From Pholiota molesta (Eukaryota; Basidiomycota; Agaricomycetes; Agaricales; Strophariaceae): a DNA stretch of 64,000 nucleotides. Shown here piece by piece: positions 45,701 through 57,620 of this stretch (positions are counted from its first letter, which is position 1; each line of letters opens with the position of its first letter). Below the pieces are notes generated by a model. It had not been told where the DNA came from. It searched no databases and saw nothing but the letters and a program-made list of their open reading frames with translations. The stretch is taken from the NCBI GenBank assembly GCA_014925825.1, contig JACGCK010000009.1, positions 62,001 through 126,000 of the forward strand. Direction: 5' to 3'. Both the position numbers and the translations under genes were made by a program.

Positions 45701-48530
45701 GCTTCAAGTACTCAACGGTAGGACAGGATGAAGGTCGTAATTTACAATCCCGAGATAAATCGATGGTGTATGCACTCCAATCCCATACCTCCATGCCATA
45801 TGCATGGGATTACCCTGCGGCCAGAGACAAGAAACTTGTTCTATCGATCGGCGCTGCAATACGAGTTATTGATATTATGGAAATAGGAAACCTCATTCCG
45901 TTTAAATTCAATGTAAGATTTCGGTTATAATTTTCATGCTGATGCGATCAAGAATAACGTCATTTTTAATTTATGAACAGTACCAGCAAAAAACTCGAGC
46001 TGTTTCTTTGGATGTTCGTGCGGATGGCCAAAAGCAAATCTTGCGCATAACCAACTACAATCCCGAGCAGAGTCTTTATAGACCACGGTCGCAGAAAAGC
46101 ACTTCTTCATCGATATCTAGGCAAGATACAATATCTAGCAATGCCGAAGCTTTTGAAGCCGTGACAGAAGAAGTATCATCGAACCTAATGATTCTCATTG
46201 ACCTGGCTGGGGTTGGAGTGTCCTTAATCAACAAAAGATTGGTTGAAGTGGTCTACATGGTTATGGACGCCATCAAGTTCGAATATAACAACAGCAGAAT
46301 TGCGCAATCAATGAACTTAGCTGTTGGCACCCTACAAGTTGATAATCAATTACATGAAGCCATATTCTCAGTCATTTTGCAACCCACTCCCATTACAAAG
46401 GAGTCTTCCGGTGTCGCAGCTCTGCCAACCGTACAGGCGTCGATGATTTGGTTGAAAGATCAAGGTGAACATATTGATCCTGAAGCACAATATAATATTC
46501 CTAACTCTTAAAATAGAACATGGCGTTTTCTTCATCAAATATTGTTCCATCCTGCTTCAGGCTTTGACTATCGAAGCAGATGAAGATCTCTTATTCGCTC
46601 TTTATGATCTTACGCAAATCAGAGGAGCTTCGTGGGAGGAGGGAACAACAGAGTCAGTAGAACGGTTTATCCAATCGTATATGACCATTTAAAATTGTCC
46701 TTTTCAGTATACTGATTCAACACCCTCATGACATCCCGGAACCTACTGGTGACGCCGTCGGCCAAGATCTGTACTTCGAAGTCCTTGAACTCCAACCCAT
46801 CAAGCTATACTTATCGTTCATGAGGACAGAAAGGGTTAACAGCGAAGAAAAGTAAGCAAATCAACTTCTTCCAAGTAGATGTAATTTTCATATTCTTTAG
46901 ATTGAGCATAAGGAATCCTCTTGCCGTCGTTGTCAACGCTTTGACCATGACCGTGGGCAACATAAATGACGCTCCCCTGGAGATGAACGCTCTTGCCATC
47001 AAGGATATGCGATTGACCATGCCAGAACTTCAAAGTCGAATAACCTACCATTATCGACAAGATGTTCTTCGCCAGCTATATCGAATACTCGGTTCAGCGG
47101 ATTTTATTGGCAATCCTGTAGGGCTCTTTACGAACGTTAGCTCAGGAGTCGCAGATATTTTTTACGAACCCTTCCAGGGTGTCGTCGTACATGGTAACAA
47201 AGAACTGGGCATTGGGATTGCGAAAGTGAGTATATCTGAACCATTCTATCGAGCTGGTTTAATAATACTTTTAGGGTGCTGCGAGTTTTGTTAAGAAAAC
47301 GGTGTTTGGGGTGAGCGATAGTGTCACCAAATTCACAAGTAGTTTAGGGAAGGGTCAGTATCTTGCGTGGAACTGGAATCTACCATTCTGGCAGAGAAAG
47401 TAATCATTATCCTCAGGTTTGTCAGCTGCCACCTTCGACTCTGAATATCAAGCACGGCGACGTATGACACAACGTCGGAACAAACCCCGCCACGCAATGT
47501 AGGTTATTGTTGACTTTTATAGTAAAGGAGCTCAATACTGATGATATATGCTCTCAAGATACGGTGTCACAGCTGGTGGGGAAGCACTTGCCAGCAGTGT
47601 TACTAGCGCTATGGAAGGCGTTTTTGTGAGTTTAGAATATCCCTATGCTGGCTGCCTCTGAATTTATTATTTTTTGAAGATGAAACCGATTGAGGGAGCC
47701 GAATCAGAAGGTGCCTTTGGTTTCTTCAAGGGTGTTGGAAAGGGTTTGGTTGGGTACTTGAAAAGTCATCAACATTAATATCTATACTAATTACATGAAA
47801 TCCTCTACAGAGCGGTCACAAAACCTGTCGTAGGAGTGTTTGATTTGGCCTCTAACGTTTCAGAAGGTATTTTGGGTCTTTATATGGTTTATCAAATTTT
47901 TGCAATCTCTTTTAGGAATACGCAATACGACAACCGTGTTTGATAACCCAGAGAGAGATCGCATTCGATTAGTGAGTTTTATTTTGGACGCACGAAGTTA
48001 TGATATCTGATATGGAACTATAGCCGCGGCTTGTTCCAGCTGACGGGGTTCTTCGTGTTGGTTTCTTCTTTTTGTATGGTGGCACATACTAATTGCTGTG
48101 TCTATGTAGCCTTATTCTTCACGAGAAGCTCTTGGCCAGTCATGGATGAAAGATCTGAATAATGGAGCTTATCGTCGAGAATATTATGTTGCCCATATCA
48201 GTGAGTAATTATCCTTTTCATAGCTAAGAAATGAGAAAAGCTCACAAAAAAAAAACTACAGATTCTCCAGGTGATGACAACGTCGTCCTGTTGACAGCAT
48301 CAAGAGTGTTATCCCTGTGGTCTAAGAAGCTCCGACTCGAATGGGAATTACCTTTTACACAAATTCAAGGAGTAACCGTGGAGGACACAGGAATTCGTTT
48401 CGCTCACAAGAATGGGAAAGAGCATGATAAATTTGCATTCATCCCAGATAAAGCTTCACAATCATGGTTTTTCAATCAAGTAGCTTCTGTTGTGAAATCT
48501 TTCAACGCTCGTCGAAGGATGGACTCTTAA
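36758..48530 (+). CDS. VPS13: VPS13, bridge-like lipid transfer protein (two one-base frame breaks)
   Basis: Very large protein (about 3,000 residues after intron removal) that moves phospholipids between membranes at organelle contact sites. The chorein start is split by an intron: [13 protein letters not shown], then [40 protein letters not shown] and [10 protein letters not shown] follow. Hydrophobic-groove repeats run through the centre. The VAB/SHR-binding part spans about 43300-46000 ([52 protein letters not shown]). The C-terminal ATG2/VPS13-like part is near 46700-47900 ([28 protein letters not shown]) and a PH-like end is near 48260-48500. Dozens of introns of about 50-70 nt are needed. 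At 39492/39493 and 39873/39874 conserved sequence changes frame as if one base were missing. Its stop faces that of the DENN gene. Confidence 0.94.
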
Positions 48531-48743
48531 TAGTATCAACAAACATGTAACAACACTTCTACAAAAAATAAATTGATATGCACGGTCTGACGAGATGAAC
48601 AAATTTAATGATTAGAACAAATAAATGGTATATATTGATATCCTGGTATTCCTATATATACTAAATAAAACTAGACAGGTTTGCCAAAAGAGTGAGATAA
48701 TTGCCAGGGGTGAGAAGTTGAAAGCCATCTCGGTTTGATTGTT

Positions 48744-51700
48744 CTACGCGACTCGAGTTGCAGTGGATGTACTTGAGACACGCTCCCTGCGTGTCTTTGG
48801 GTGGGCAGAGAGGCGATCTTCAATGCTCTCATGTTTCGTGTTTGGGAGAATTATCGCAGCATGTTGTCCATCAAAGCTCCCGTAACTCCCTCGGGGGCTC
48901 GTTGAATAAGCGCTTTGAAAATCCGTATCAGAGTCGTCTGTTAAACCAACAGGAACAGGGTGCTGAGTGCGCGGAGCAACATCATGTTCGGAAATGTCTG
49001 TGGCTGTCAAAGGGGAGGTAGGAGTACTTTGATCATCTCCGCTGACATCGAGAAAGGAAGCGCGTGTAGGTGTCTGCTCTTTATCGACAGAAAATATTTT
49101 TGAAGGTTTCTGTTGAATAGGCATAGGTTGCCTGTTGTCCTCCGATTTAATGTTCGAGGAGTTAGCTTGCGTGGAGGATACAGTGCCGCTCCTCGTTCGT
49201 GGTCTAGATATGGGTTTAGTATATTGTTGTTCAGAATGCCTAGGCTTGCTACGAGAACGCCGAGAATAGGTGGAAGCTTCCGATAGTTCGTCTTCACCAC
49301 TTCCTTTCGAAGAACGGGGGCGACGTTTCGCGATGCGGCGGTCAGAAGCAAGCGCAGATTCAAGCTTCCGAATAGTTTTAGATAGATTGGAGAGGTAAGT
49401 GGGCGGTGCCAGGCTCACCTTTTGCTGAATTTCGAGGACTTTCTGAGCTATTTTATCACTCTTCTGACTGATACCCTCATCGACGGCAGTCATACCATCT
49501 TGAGGTGCATCGACTTCTGAAGCTGAAAACCGCTTCGTTCTTGCAACGGGCTCTTCTTCATCGTCTTCAACAATTGTGTCCGTTTGTCGCTCAACTTTGT
49601 CGTGAGCTGGAAGTCCTTCCTGTTCTACTGCTTCGATATCTTCGCCATAAGATTCGGCGAGAGTAGATTCCGTTCCGAATGATCTTAGGTGTCTGGTCTT
49701 CGCGGCATCACTAGGCCTTCGAGAGCGCGTTCCAGAAATGTTAGAGAGACGACTATCGGGTCGTGAGCTGCCATAGTCCGAATCATCGATATCAACGGCC
49801 ATAGAGGCCAACGCTCGTTCGATTTGAGCCTCAACCTCAGCCACCATTTCTGCGCGCTCTTCTTCCATTCTCTCCATGGTTTCTCTCATCCGCTGGAGTT
49901 CCAGCATGGCCTCCTGTTGAGCCTGCTCAGTTTCACGCAATTCTATTTGAGAAGGACGAATAAGACCAGAAGCCATCATCGAAAATAAGAAAGAAACGAA
50001 CGAGTTTGTAACTTTGTTTTTTCAACAGCGGTGAGTGTGACAAGACCAGAGAGCCGCTTGGTCTCCCTTTGCTCCTTGTTGATCTTTGACCGGAGTTGAT
50101 TGGCCTCGGCGCTGAGTTTCTCGGCATATTGCTCGAAGGTAACGAATTTGTCCCGCCAGAGGTCAGATTCAGTCATCAAGAAGTTGAGACGACGAGAAAG
50201 ACGACCGATTTTAGTCTCAAGGTCGTCGCGTGCATCCACAAAGGCGGTTGCTCGTTTGCGAATAGAGTGTTGGATGAGTTGTTCAGCTGCAGTCAACTGA
50301 GGGGGTCGCTTTGCCGCGCCGAACATGCTCATCCTCTTCAGGAAGGAAGGCTTCTTGAACTGTCATATGTATCAGATACAAATTAGGCCCATAAGTTCAA
50401 GGAGATAGCTACCTTGTCTGCAAGAACACTATCGAATGCTTGGATAATGCGTGTAGAATGCCACCATTCAGGTGGTTTGATCTGGTCCGCAACAGCAGCT
50501 GATGAAGCACCGCGCTTAGACTGGATCTTGCATACTGGTCTGAATCTTCCACCTGGGAAAGCTTCTTTGAATTCGCTATAAAAGTGTGTGTGCATTAGTA
50601 GCCAATGATTAGTTAGGAAGGTAGTATACCTAGGAACAGAGTGGTCCGGATGATAGTGTGATTCGAAAGCAGCAAGAAGCCGCTGACGGTATTTTTCGCG
50701 TTGTTGCTTGACAGAAACAACATTGGGCGGAGGTGATGGACAGCTCCTATCAAACTTGTCAAAAAGTTTCACGAGGTAGATTATAAAGAAAGCATACAAA
50801 TAGTTGATATCCCTATTTTACAAAAACGAGAGAGATCAGTGAAAACGTTTGCAAGCAACATAATTTTACAGCTTACAGATCACAGACGCAGACCTCAGGC
50901 GCAGGCCTAATGCTGTATCGAGCCTCAGTAGCAAGACCCATAATCCATGGGCCAGGATCATCGATATAAATCTTGGCATCCCGAGAATGTACAGCAGGCA
51001 AGGCGATGCCATTCCAGCCTCTGAGTTCAACCAAATATTTGATTGTGGAAACTGCGATCTAGAGATGGCATCAGCATGAAGTACAACTAGGAAGTCGTGC
51101 AAGACATACGCCGAGCATCGCAGGGTACCTTGAGAAGAAGATCACTCTTCCAGTTGGAGCAAGAGCAATCTATGGGAAAGCACTTAGTGGGTGTTTTCGT
51201 TGCAAAAATCAACTGCTACTAACCTCACATATGGAAAGAATATTATCGATATTCAGACATTTGAACAGAGGCCACATAGTGAAGTTTATGTCGACCAAAC
51301 CTCGTCCAAAATCAAGCCCACCAGGGAAACGGGCGATAACTTCCAAATTGGAATCACCACCGTCGATTTTCGGACTCGCATCGAGTTTGATTAAATCTCC
51401 TGCCCGAGGAGCTGGGTGGGCCAGAATCTTGGAAATTTGGAGGGAATGAGACTGGACATCCTTGGAGAAACGCGCCCACGATAGAGTAAGGTAGTCTCTC
51501 ATCAAATCGTACACAGGATGTCGAGATACAAGCGCTAGAGGTGTAGGTATTAGCGGCAGCATTTTTAGTGAAGACAAAGCTCACTCAAGGCATAAGGAAG
51601 CCAGAAGACCGTATCTCCAGGTAGAAATAGAGTGCTTTCGCCAGGTCCATTGCCAATAGTGCTGGCGACTTCAAAGTCACTTTCACTCATGGCACCATCA

Positions 51701-53132
51701 GCTTCCGTTTCAGCATCAGTCTCTGTTTCCGCCCAAGGGCCTCGCGAGTTCCTCTTGGCAGTGCGTCGCGCCTGAGTGGTAGGATCTTGACTATCACTCG
51801 CAGATCCCGATATATCAGACCTCAAGCTTTTCAAGCGGGATGCGACGACGGACTGGGCAGATTCCTTCCGCGACCTTCCGGCCTCGAGAGTGCGTCGAAT
51901 GGCGTTGCTGCGCTCTGCGTCTGCATGCGACCAGACAGTCAAGCACACGCCATAATATGCAACTGTGTTGCTAATGGAAGGATTCATATCACCGGTAGGA
52001 GCGCCTGCCACACCCGCAGGGGTGGCAGAGCTATGGCCCAGTAAGCTTGGTGGTCCAAGGTAAGCAGAAGATGGGCGTGCAAAAGGGTCGTCACTGTAGG
52101 GATATGCGAAGGTGGCAGCGGAAGAGCGGTTATCTGCGTTAGACAGCACAGAAGCTCGAAGAAGGTCACCTGAAGGGGTGGGTGCGAGTGGAGTATTAGG
52201 AGCTGGAAGATTAAAAGTGAATGTGTGGATCGTCGAAGCAGGTTGAAGGGTCGAAGCAATGACCTCGACTTCGCGAGTAAAGGAGAGCTATTCGAAGACA
52301 TCAGTAATCTCAACATGACATTATTTTCACCAGAGATAAGTATTACTCACTTTGAGCGCCTTGGACAGCATTTTTCCGACCTCTTGTTTGCTGAGAGCAC
52401 CAGCCCCTTTCAGGATTTCCTCAGGCTTTGCACCGCGTTTCTTTTTCTTCCCTCCTCCACCAGCACCAGGGCTCACGGTGCTGCCAAGGACCTCAGGCCT
52501 CCACCAACGATTAACAGCGCTGTCGCTGTGGTGCAAACCCAGAACGGAATCTGGGTCAGCAAGAGTCCACGTATGAGGTGACTTGGGCAGGCCAGAGACG
52601 ACATAGAGAGAAGTGAGTGGCAAAGTTGGGATATGAGAGGCGACAGGGGGTGCGTCACGAAGCGAGCGGCTAGACATGATAGAATTGCGGGCGGAGGCAG
52701 GGATGGGTTCCATGCTCCTGCGGTGTCTGATACCCAGAATTCTGGAGGCCTTGTCAGGACGGGTAGGGGCAAGGGCGTTGGGACTAGAGTTGGCGGGAGT
52801 GGTGACTGTGATGTAGTCTAATTCATCTGCAAGGCGGCGTCGGTGTCAAGAGCGGCCGCGGGGGCGGGGGGTGATGTGGAAGAAGAAAGAAGGTTATTTT
52901 GGAGAGAGATGTTGATGATCGGAGCGCTGGCTTCGCGAGTGCCTGAACTTGCAGTCTCTGCTTTTTTGGATTCGAATTTGGTTGACGCTTTGTGCGAGCC
53001 CGTCATACGTGCTTTCTTCGTATTATCCAATGACTGGTCCGAAAAGCGAGATTTTATAACTCTGTCAGAAGGGATAGGACTGGCGGCCACGGCGGTTGCG
53101 GGAACGGCAGGCCGTCTGGTCGAAGACGCCAT
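48744..53132 (-). CDS. DENN-domain protein, putative Rab GEF (one-base frame break)
   Basis: DENN proteins exchange GDP for GTP on Rab GTPases at membranes. ATG 53130-53132 gives MASSTRRPAVPATAVAAS. The upstream DENN part includes LPLTSLYVVSGLPKSPHTW near 52600 and NTVAYYGVCLTVWSHADAER near 51930. The core DENN part reads TLFLPGDTVFWLPYALTLVS, then RHPVYDLMRDYLTLSWARF, ALAPTGRVIFFSRYPAML and NGIALPAVHSRDAKIYIDDP (about 50940-51630). The downstream part has DINYLRSCPSPPPNVVSVK and KYRQRLLAAFESHY. A C-terminal coiled coil (LETKIGRLSRRLNFL; ELQRMRETMERMEEERAEMV) and a disordered acidic/Ser-rich tail end at 48744. At 52830/52831 the frame shifts between DTDAAL and ADELDYITVTT as though one base were missing. 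Which Rab it serves is unknown. Confidence 0.87.
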
Positions 53133-54346
53133 GAATAGGTCGAATTAAAGGAGAGGTCAAAGGAACGTGTATTTTATGTGGAGATGGAGGTTTAGAGCAT
53201 CGTTGGCGGATACTTAGAAGAGGGAGTTTGTTTTTATTAACCCATGCTTTTTTACGGTAAGTGGGTCTCAAACACATATCAGCTCAGGGTTCCGGCCCTG
53301 GCCTATTTTGATTCCGGCCCCCCGTGGAGCTGATAGATATGCACGCGTTGGGATTATCGTTTGCGCTCATAGCAGCGTAAGAGAGGCGTCTATCAAGGTC
53401 ATTGGGTTCTTCGAGTGGATCTGTGCCGTAGTTTTACGGTGGGAGCCCGCCGTTGAGAGCGACGACGAGTGGTTGCCTGTCGCCGATCGACGCGGTCACA
53501 TGACCGCACAAAGTCCGACATGTCACATCATTGCCAGTGGCGGACAGGCACTCTTTCCGTATTCCAGAATCCACTCATCAGACCCAAACGTAAATCGGTG
53601 AATGCTTTTGTTGAAGATGCAGATTTACATACTTACATATGTATGCACCTCAAGATTCAGCCAGATTCAGCCTATGTAACCTCCGCCCCTATGTCAATTG
53701 TAATCTTGCAGATCTCTCGTACCCTTTCGCTAGAACGTCATCCATCTAAAATGCGTTGCTGCCTTGACAACCAGACTTACCCATAATGGATGAAGGGACT
53801 CGAGTCAGGGCTGTGACTAATTCAACCCACTTTCGACTGCATCCTACCTGCCATTATTCTTGCAAAGTCGGGATTGTCGTAGAGTAAGTTACTTAGAAAA
53901 GTTTTGGCCTCAATTGATTGAAAACCTGGACCCAGAGATGCGGCCTTCAGTTTCAAATATTTATAGACGAACTTCGAGGCAAAATACTTTTCCTGGGATC
54001 CGGCAGGATCCGGCTTGGCCACTCTTAGCCAGGCCTTAGATCATGTCATGATCATCATGGAGGGGATTCAAGATAAAAGGCAAGCACGTACATTGTATCT
54101 ATCCAGAGTCCCTTTTTCCACACAAGTAATTAAATAATCAACCAAACTTTGTAACGAAGACAAGTTGATCTTAGACTAGAGATATTTGTCCGTTGATTTG
54201 AATAAGTATTCCAGCCTGGAACTGACATTATATGCATTGACGTACAATGCTGATGTTATGTACATACATATACATAGTAAAAAGTCCACTAATAAATTCC
54301 GCATTACTCTGAAGATATAAAATAGACGCCCAGCAACAACAGATGT
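53133..54346. other. Intergenic, no gene supported
   Basis: About 1.2 kb between the DENN start and the NIPA-like stop, both minus strand. Open frames of 60-105 codons exist on both strands but none has splice-compatible partners or a known motif. The end near 53.1 kb should hold the DENN promoter. Confidence 0.45.
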
Positions 54347-56517
54347 TCAATCCCTGGTCATAAATATCTCCCGCAACCAGCGCCATCGCTGTTTGCCATT
54401 GCCGGACACCCCGTTATCACTGCCCTGTAGCTGGACACCTTCACCCAACATGGAAGGTTCCGCATTATCCACAGTGTCCGCATTACTGTTAGCCTCATTG
54501 ATACTTGCCTCTGCATCGGTGACATGACCGCCACATGCAACGCGGGTGCTTCCCTCGCCCTCGCTTACTGTCCGTCTTCGTTCTCGGACGCTCTCCACGA
54601 CTTCGCTTCCCACATCAACGAAAGAGGCTTGCATTCCACTGGGCCGTCGTCGTCTCTCAAGCGGCAAAATCGTGAACCCCGGACTGAGAGGTGATAGGCC
54701 GATCTGGAACCCGCTCCCCAGCGTGGATACCGTCCCAATAGAAGGAGAAGAGGGCATGAGGGATGGGTGAGGGTGAGGGTAGGTCATATTTCTTGAGTGT
54801 GCTAGATGTGAAGAAATGTCGTAGGTGGGCCGTCGGATTGAAGGAGTACGAGGGCCAGGATATAGCTGCGTCTCCGCACCTTTTCGTTTACCCATAGGGA
54901 AGATGAAGCTTTGAGTTAATCTATTGGCGGCTTCTGGTCCAAGATCAAGTCCTAGTCCAATAGGCGATGAAGGCGGGGAGATATTAGGAATATTAGATTC
55001 CGAGCGCGTTTCGCGTTCCATAACGACAGGTCCGAATTGTGGCATCTTTGGACTGCCTACTGTTGGGTGTGGTACCATCATAGGCTGTGCGGTCTCACCC
55101 CCGCCGACCTCAGTTTCAGAATATATCGCGAGGTCCTCGCCTGATAGATTCAATCCTTCCTCGGTCCATGGTCTTATATCGACGCCGCCGCCACTTCCAG
55201 GCTGTATGCTTACAACCCAGACTCCGCATAACAGTACGAAGATCCCAATGCTGACGAGGCCAAGGTGTAGCGGCGGAATGAGGGAGAATTGGTTGAAATA
55301 GACCAATCCATTGACAATAGAGGATACATTATAGAAACAGAACGCAGCTACCCATGGCATCAGTGGTGTTATCGTTGATTTTGTGAAGATAAACACTTAC
55401 AAGGGCAAACTAGAGTCGGGTCAGCTAACACAAGGGCTTTATGAAGATACCAAAGTTGCAGAAGTGCAAATATGATCAATCCGAGAACGAGAACCCAGGA
55501 TTCCCATCGCCAGAATTGATTATTTCCACCCAAAGTAAGGATGAGTAGCTCAACACCACTTTTTGCGAAAAGCAAACACATCCCAGATATGATGCCCGAA
55601 AACGAGGCATAAGAAATGGCCAAAAGGAGGCGAGTGCGGTTGGCTGCATGGAGAGGTCTATCGATTTGGTTATTGGTTGTAGAAGAGCCATTCGGAGGTG
55701 ATGTATTTCCGGATTTTGCATCGAGGAGAGGAGTGCGTTCTGAGATCAAATTTGAATCGTTAACATTCTCGGAGATGCTGGTTGTTAAGTCAGTAGTATG
55801 AGTCGGGAGGTTGATAGCGAGAGACGAAGAAGATAAGTCGATGGAAGAAGAATCGACAGGTATTTCCTTCGCTAGCTTACGAGAAAAGGAGAACTCTGTC
55901 AAGTGGGTCTACAAGCATTGAGAGTGAGCAAAAGGGAAGGAGCATATGAAAGGAAGAAGCAGTTGCGACTCACGATAGCTAGGCAAACCAAAACCAAACA
56001 ACCCAAGACGGAGAAATATATAATGAATGTTGGGCGCCTGAAGAGTTGTAATAAGTCTTCGAGTGAGCGCGTTTGCTCTGGACGATGCCAAAGAAGGCAA
56101 TCATAATTGCTCCACCAGCGATGAAAATGGTACCCAAAATCATCCATGGAGAAAATTCGTCATCCAACAAGAACCGGGCAAAGAAGGCGTTCCAAAGGAG
56201 TGATACGGCTCCTAGAGGTGCAAGGATAACGACGGGAAGAGATGCGATTTGAACGAAAGAGCCAAGGATATTAGAGGAGATGAATATAAGAAATCCAAAT
56301 AACCATAATCTATCAACTTGAAGTGAGCATTCAAGGTGGGGAACAAACAATAAAGAGAAACGGACGGTCTACGATGTTCTACACGTTGACGGTGTTCAGG
56401 TAATGATTGATTCAGAACATGGCTCTTTCGTTGAATGGTCAGCCCGAGAGATTGGACGAAGGAGGCAAGCAAGCCGATGATGATGCCAAGGGGTATCGAC
56501 ATGTGGTTGGCAGTCAT
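54347..56517 (-). CDS. NIPA-like magnesium transporter family protein
   Basis: Multi-pass membrane protein of the NIPA/EamA-related group, linked in animals to Mg2+ transport. ATG 56515-56517 starts MTANHMSIPLGIIIGLLASF, which is also the first helix. Further family segments: SFVQSLGLTIQRKSH, LWLFGFLIFISSNILGSFVQ, LPVVILAPLGAVSLLWNAFF, LLDDEFSPWMILGTIFIAGG and AIMIAFFGIV (about 56120-56510). A Ser/Thr-rich loop precedes ERTPLLDAKSG and LLLAISYASFSGIISGMCLL, VLILGL-type helices, VNGLVYFNQFSLIPPLHLGL and VSIGIFVLLCGVWVVSI. A long cytoplasmic disordered tail (about 300 residues) ends at 54347. Fungal members commonly carry such tails. Substrate is inferred from the family only. Confidence 0.87.
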
Positions 56518-57620
56518 GAGGTTTAGCGCCCACAGGAGCAGAGATATGGGTGGATAGAGGAGTCAGATCCTCATTGACGACGACGAGCCGAGGAATGGTA
56601 GAACGGAGTGTGTGTCTGCCAAGCTACCACCCCAAAAGTAGAACCGGCACGTGGGACCTATTATTAATTGCGAGCGAAGCGAGCAATCATTCCTACTTTT
56701 CGCAAAATCCACCAAGGCCCATTCCTCACTCATTTCAGCGTAATGCGGGGTGAAACTGGGCGGTTTAAAGGTGTATAGTACTATTTATAGTATTATAAGA
56801 AAATTGGGAGAAAATGGCATCTTTCTGTCGAATTGAGCCTCTGGTACCCGGGCCGGCGGGAGTCTCCTCTAGGATGGCGCAATGATCCTTGGGAGCGGGT
56901 CCTTTATTTACAGTATATACTACTCGCGCCCCATCGCTCGACCACAACACTCGATGCTTTTCACTTGTTAAGATTCTCACTCAGTGCGGCGCTGGGCCGC
57001 TGGCAAATTTGATGTCGCGGTAGCAAGCGGACAACAAGGGATTCCGATTCATATATTCGCCGTCAATTTTTTTTTTACCAATCCCGAACCTTTTCTGAGG
57101 CATATTCTCTGAAATTACGCAAAAATCATGCGGCCTTGAAGACAAGAATATCTGGCAATATCAGGTGCATGTTTTGAATGTTGGGGTGGGCCAAAATGTT
57201 ATGAATGCCTCTTGACCGTATTCCTGGAGTCTTGGTGAGTTTTCCAGGTATGTTGCGCCCTACAAAGCGGTATTCTACTTACAAGTTTCCGCAGAAATTC
57301 GTGTATTGCAAGCAAATTGCAAGTCAATCGTGAACGTAACTTTGCTTGGAGTCTGGGGTAAACCTCCTATGGTTATTCGAGCCCTTCACATCTGGAATCT
57401 CAATCTGGGCGTTGTGTATGGTCACGGTGTGGTCTGGTGCAGTGCCACGCACGTGAAGATGATACTGGAGTGACGTCAATACGAGAACATTCTCAGCGAA
57501 TCGAGGGAGATCGAGGTGGGCTGGAACTATCCATATGTCTCTCCTCCCATCCTACATCTTTCCTCGCGTCGACTATATAATCTCACCCGGATAGCGCATT
57601 TCATCTGTACATCTTCAATC
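56518..57620. promoter_or_regulatory. Divergent interval NIPA-like gene / Hsp104
   Basis: 1.1 kb between head-to-head starts. The Hsp104 side contains CACGTG at 57450-57455, a perfect CRE-type TGACGTCA at 57471-57478 and a heat-shock-element core GAACATTC (GAA-2-TTC) at 57485-57492, all 130-170 bases before the start codon. The remainder shows no coding signal. Confidence 0.6.
57471..57492 (+). promoter_or_regulatory. CRE-like site plus heat-shock-element core upstream of Hsp104
   Basis: TGACGTCA (57471-57478) is a palindromic ATF/CREB-type site. GAACATTC (57485-57492) is two inverted nGAAn units with the 2-base gap of a heat-shock element; a third in-phase unit is not seen. Function is inferred from motif and position before a heat-shock gene. 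Confidence 0.5.

Noticed and set aside
53308..54022. Open frames of 66-105 codons between DENN and NIPA-like genes
   Set aside because: They are scattered over both strands, with no splice-consistent chain and no recognisable motif.
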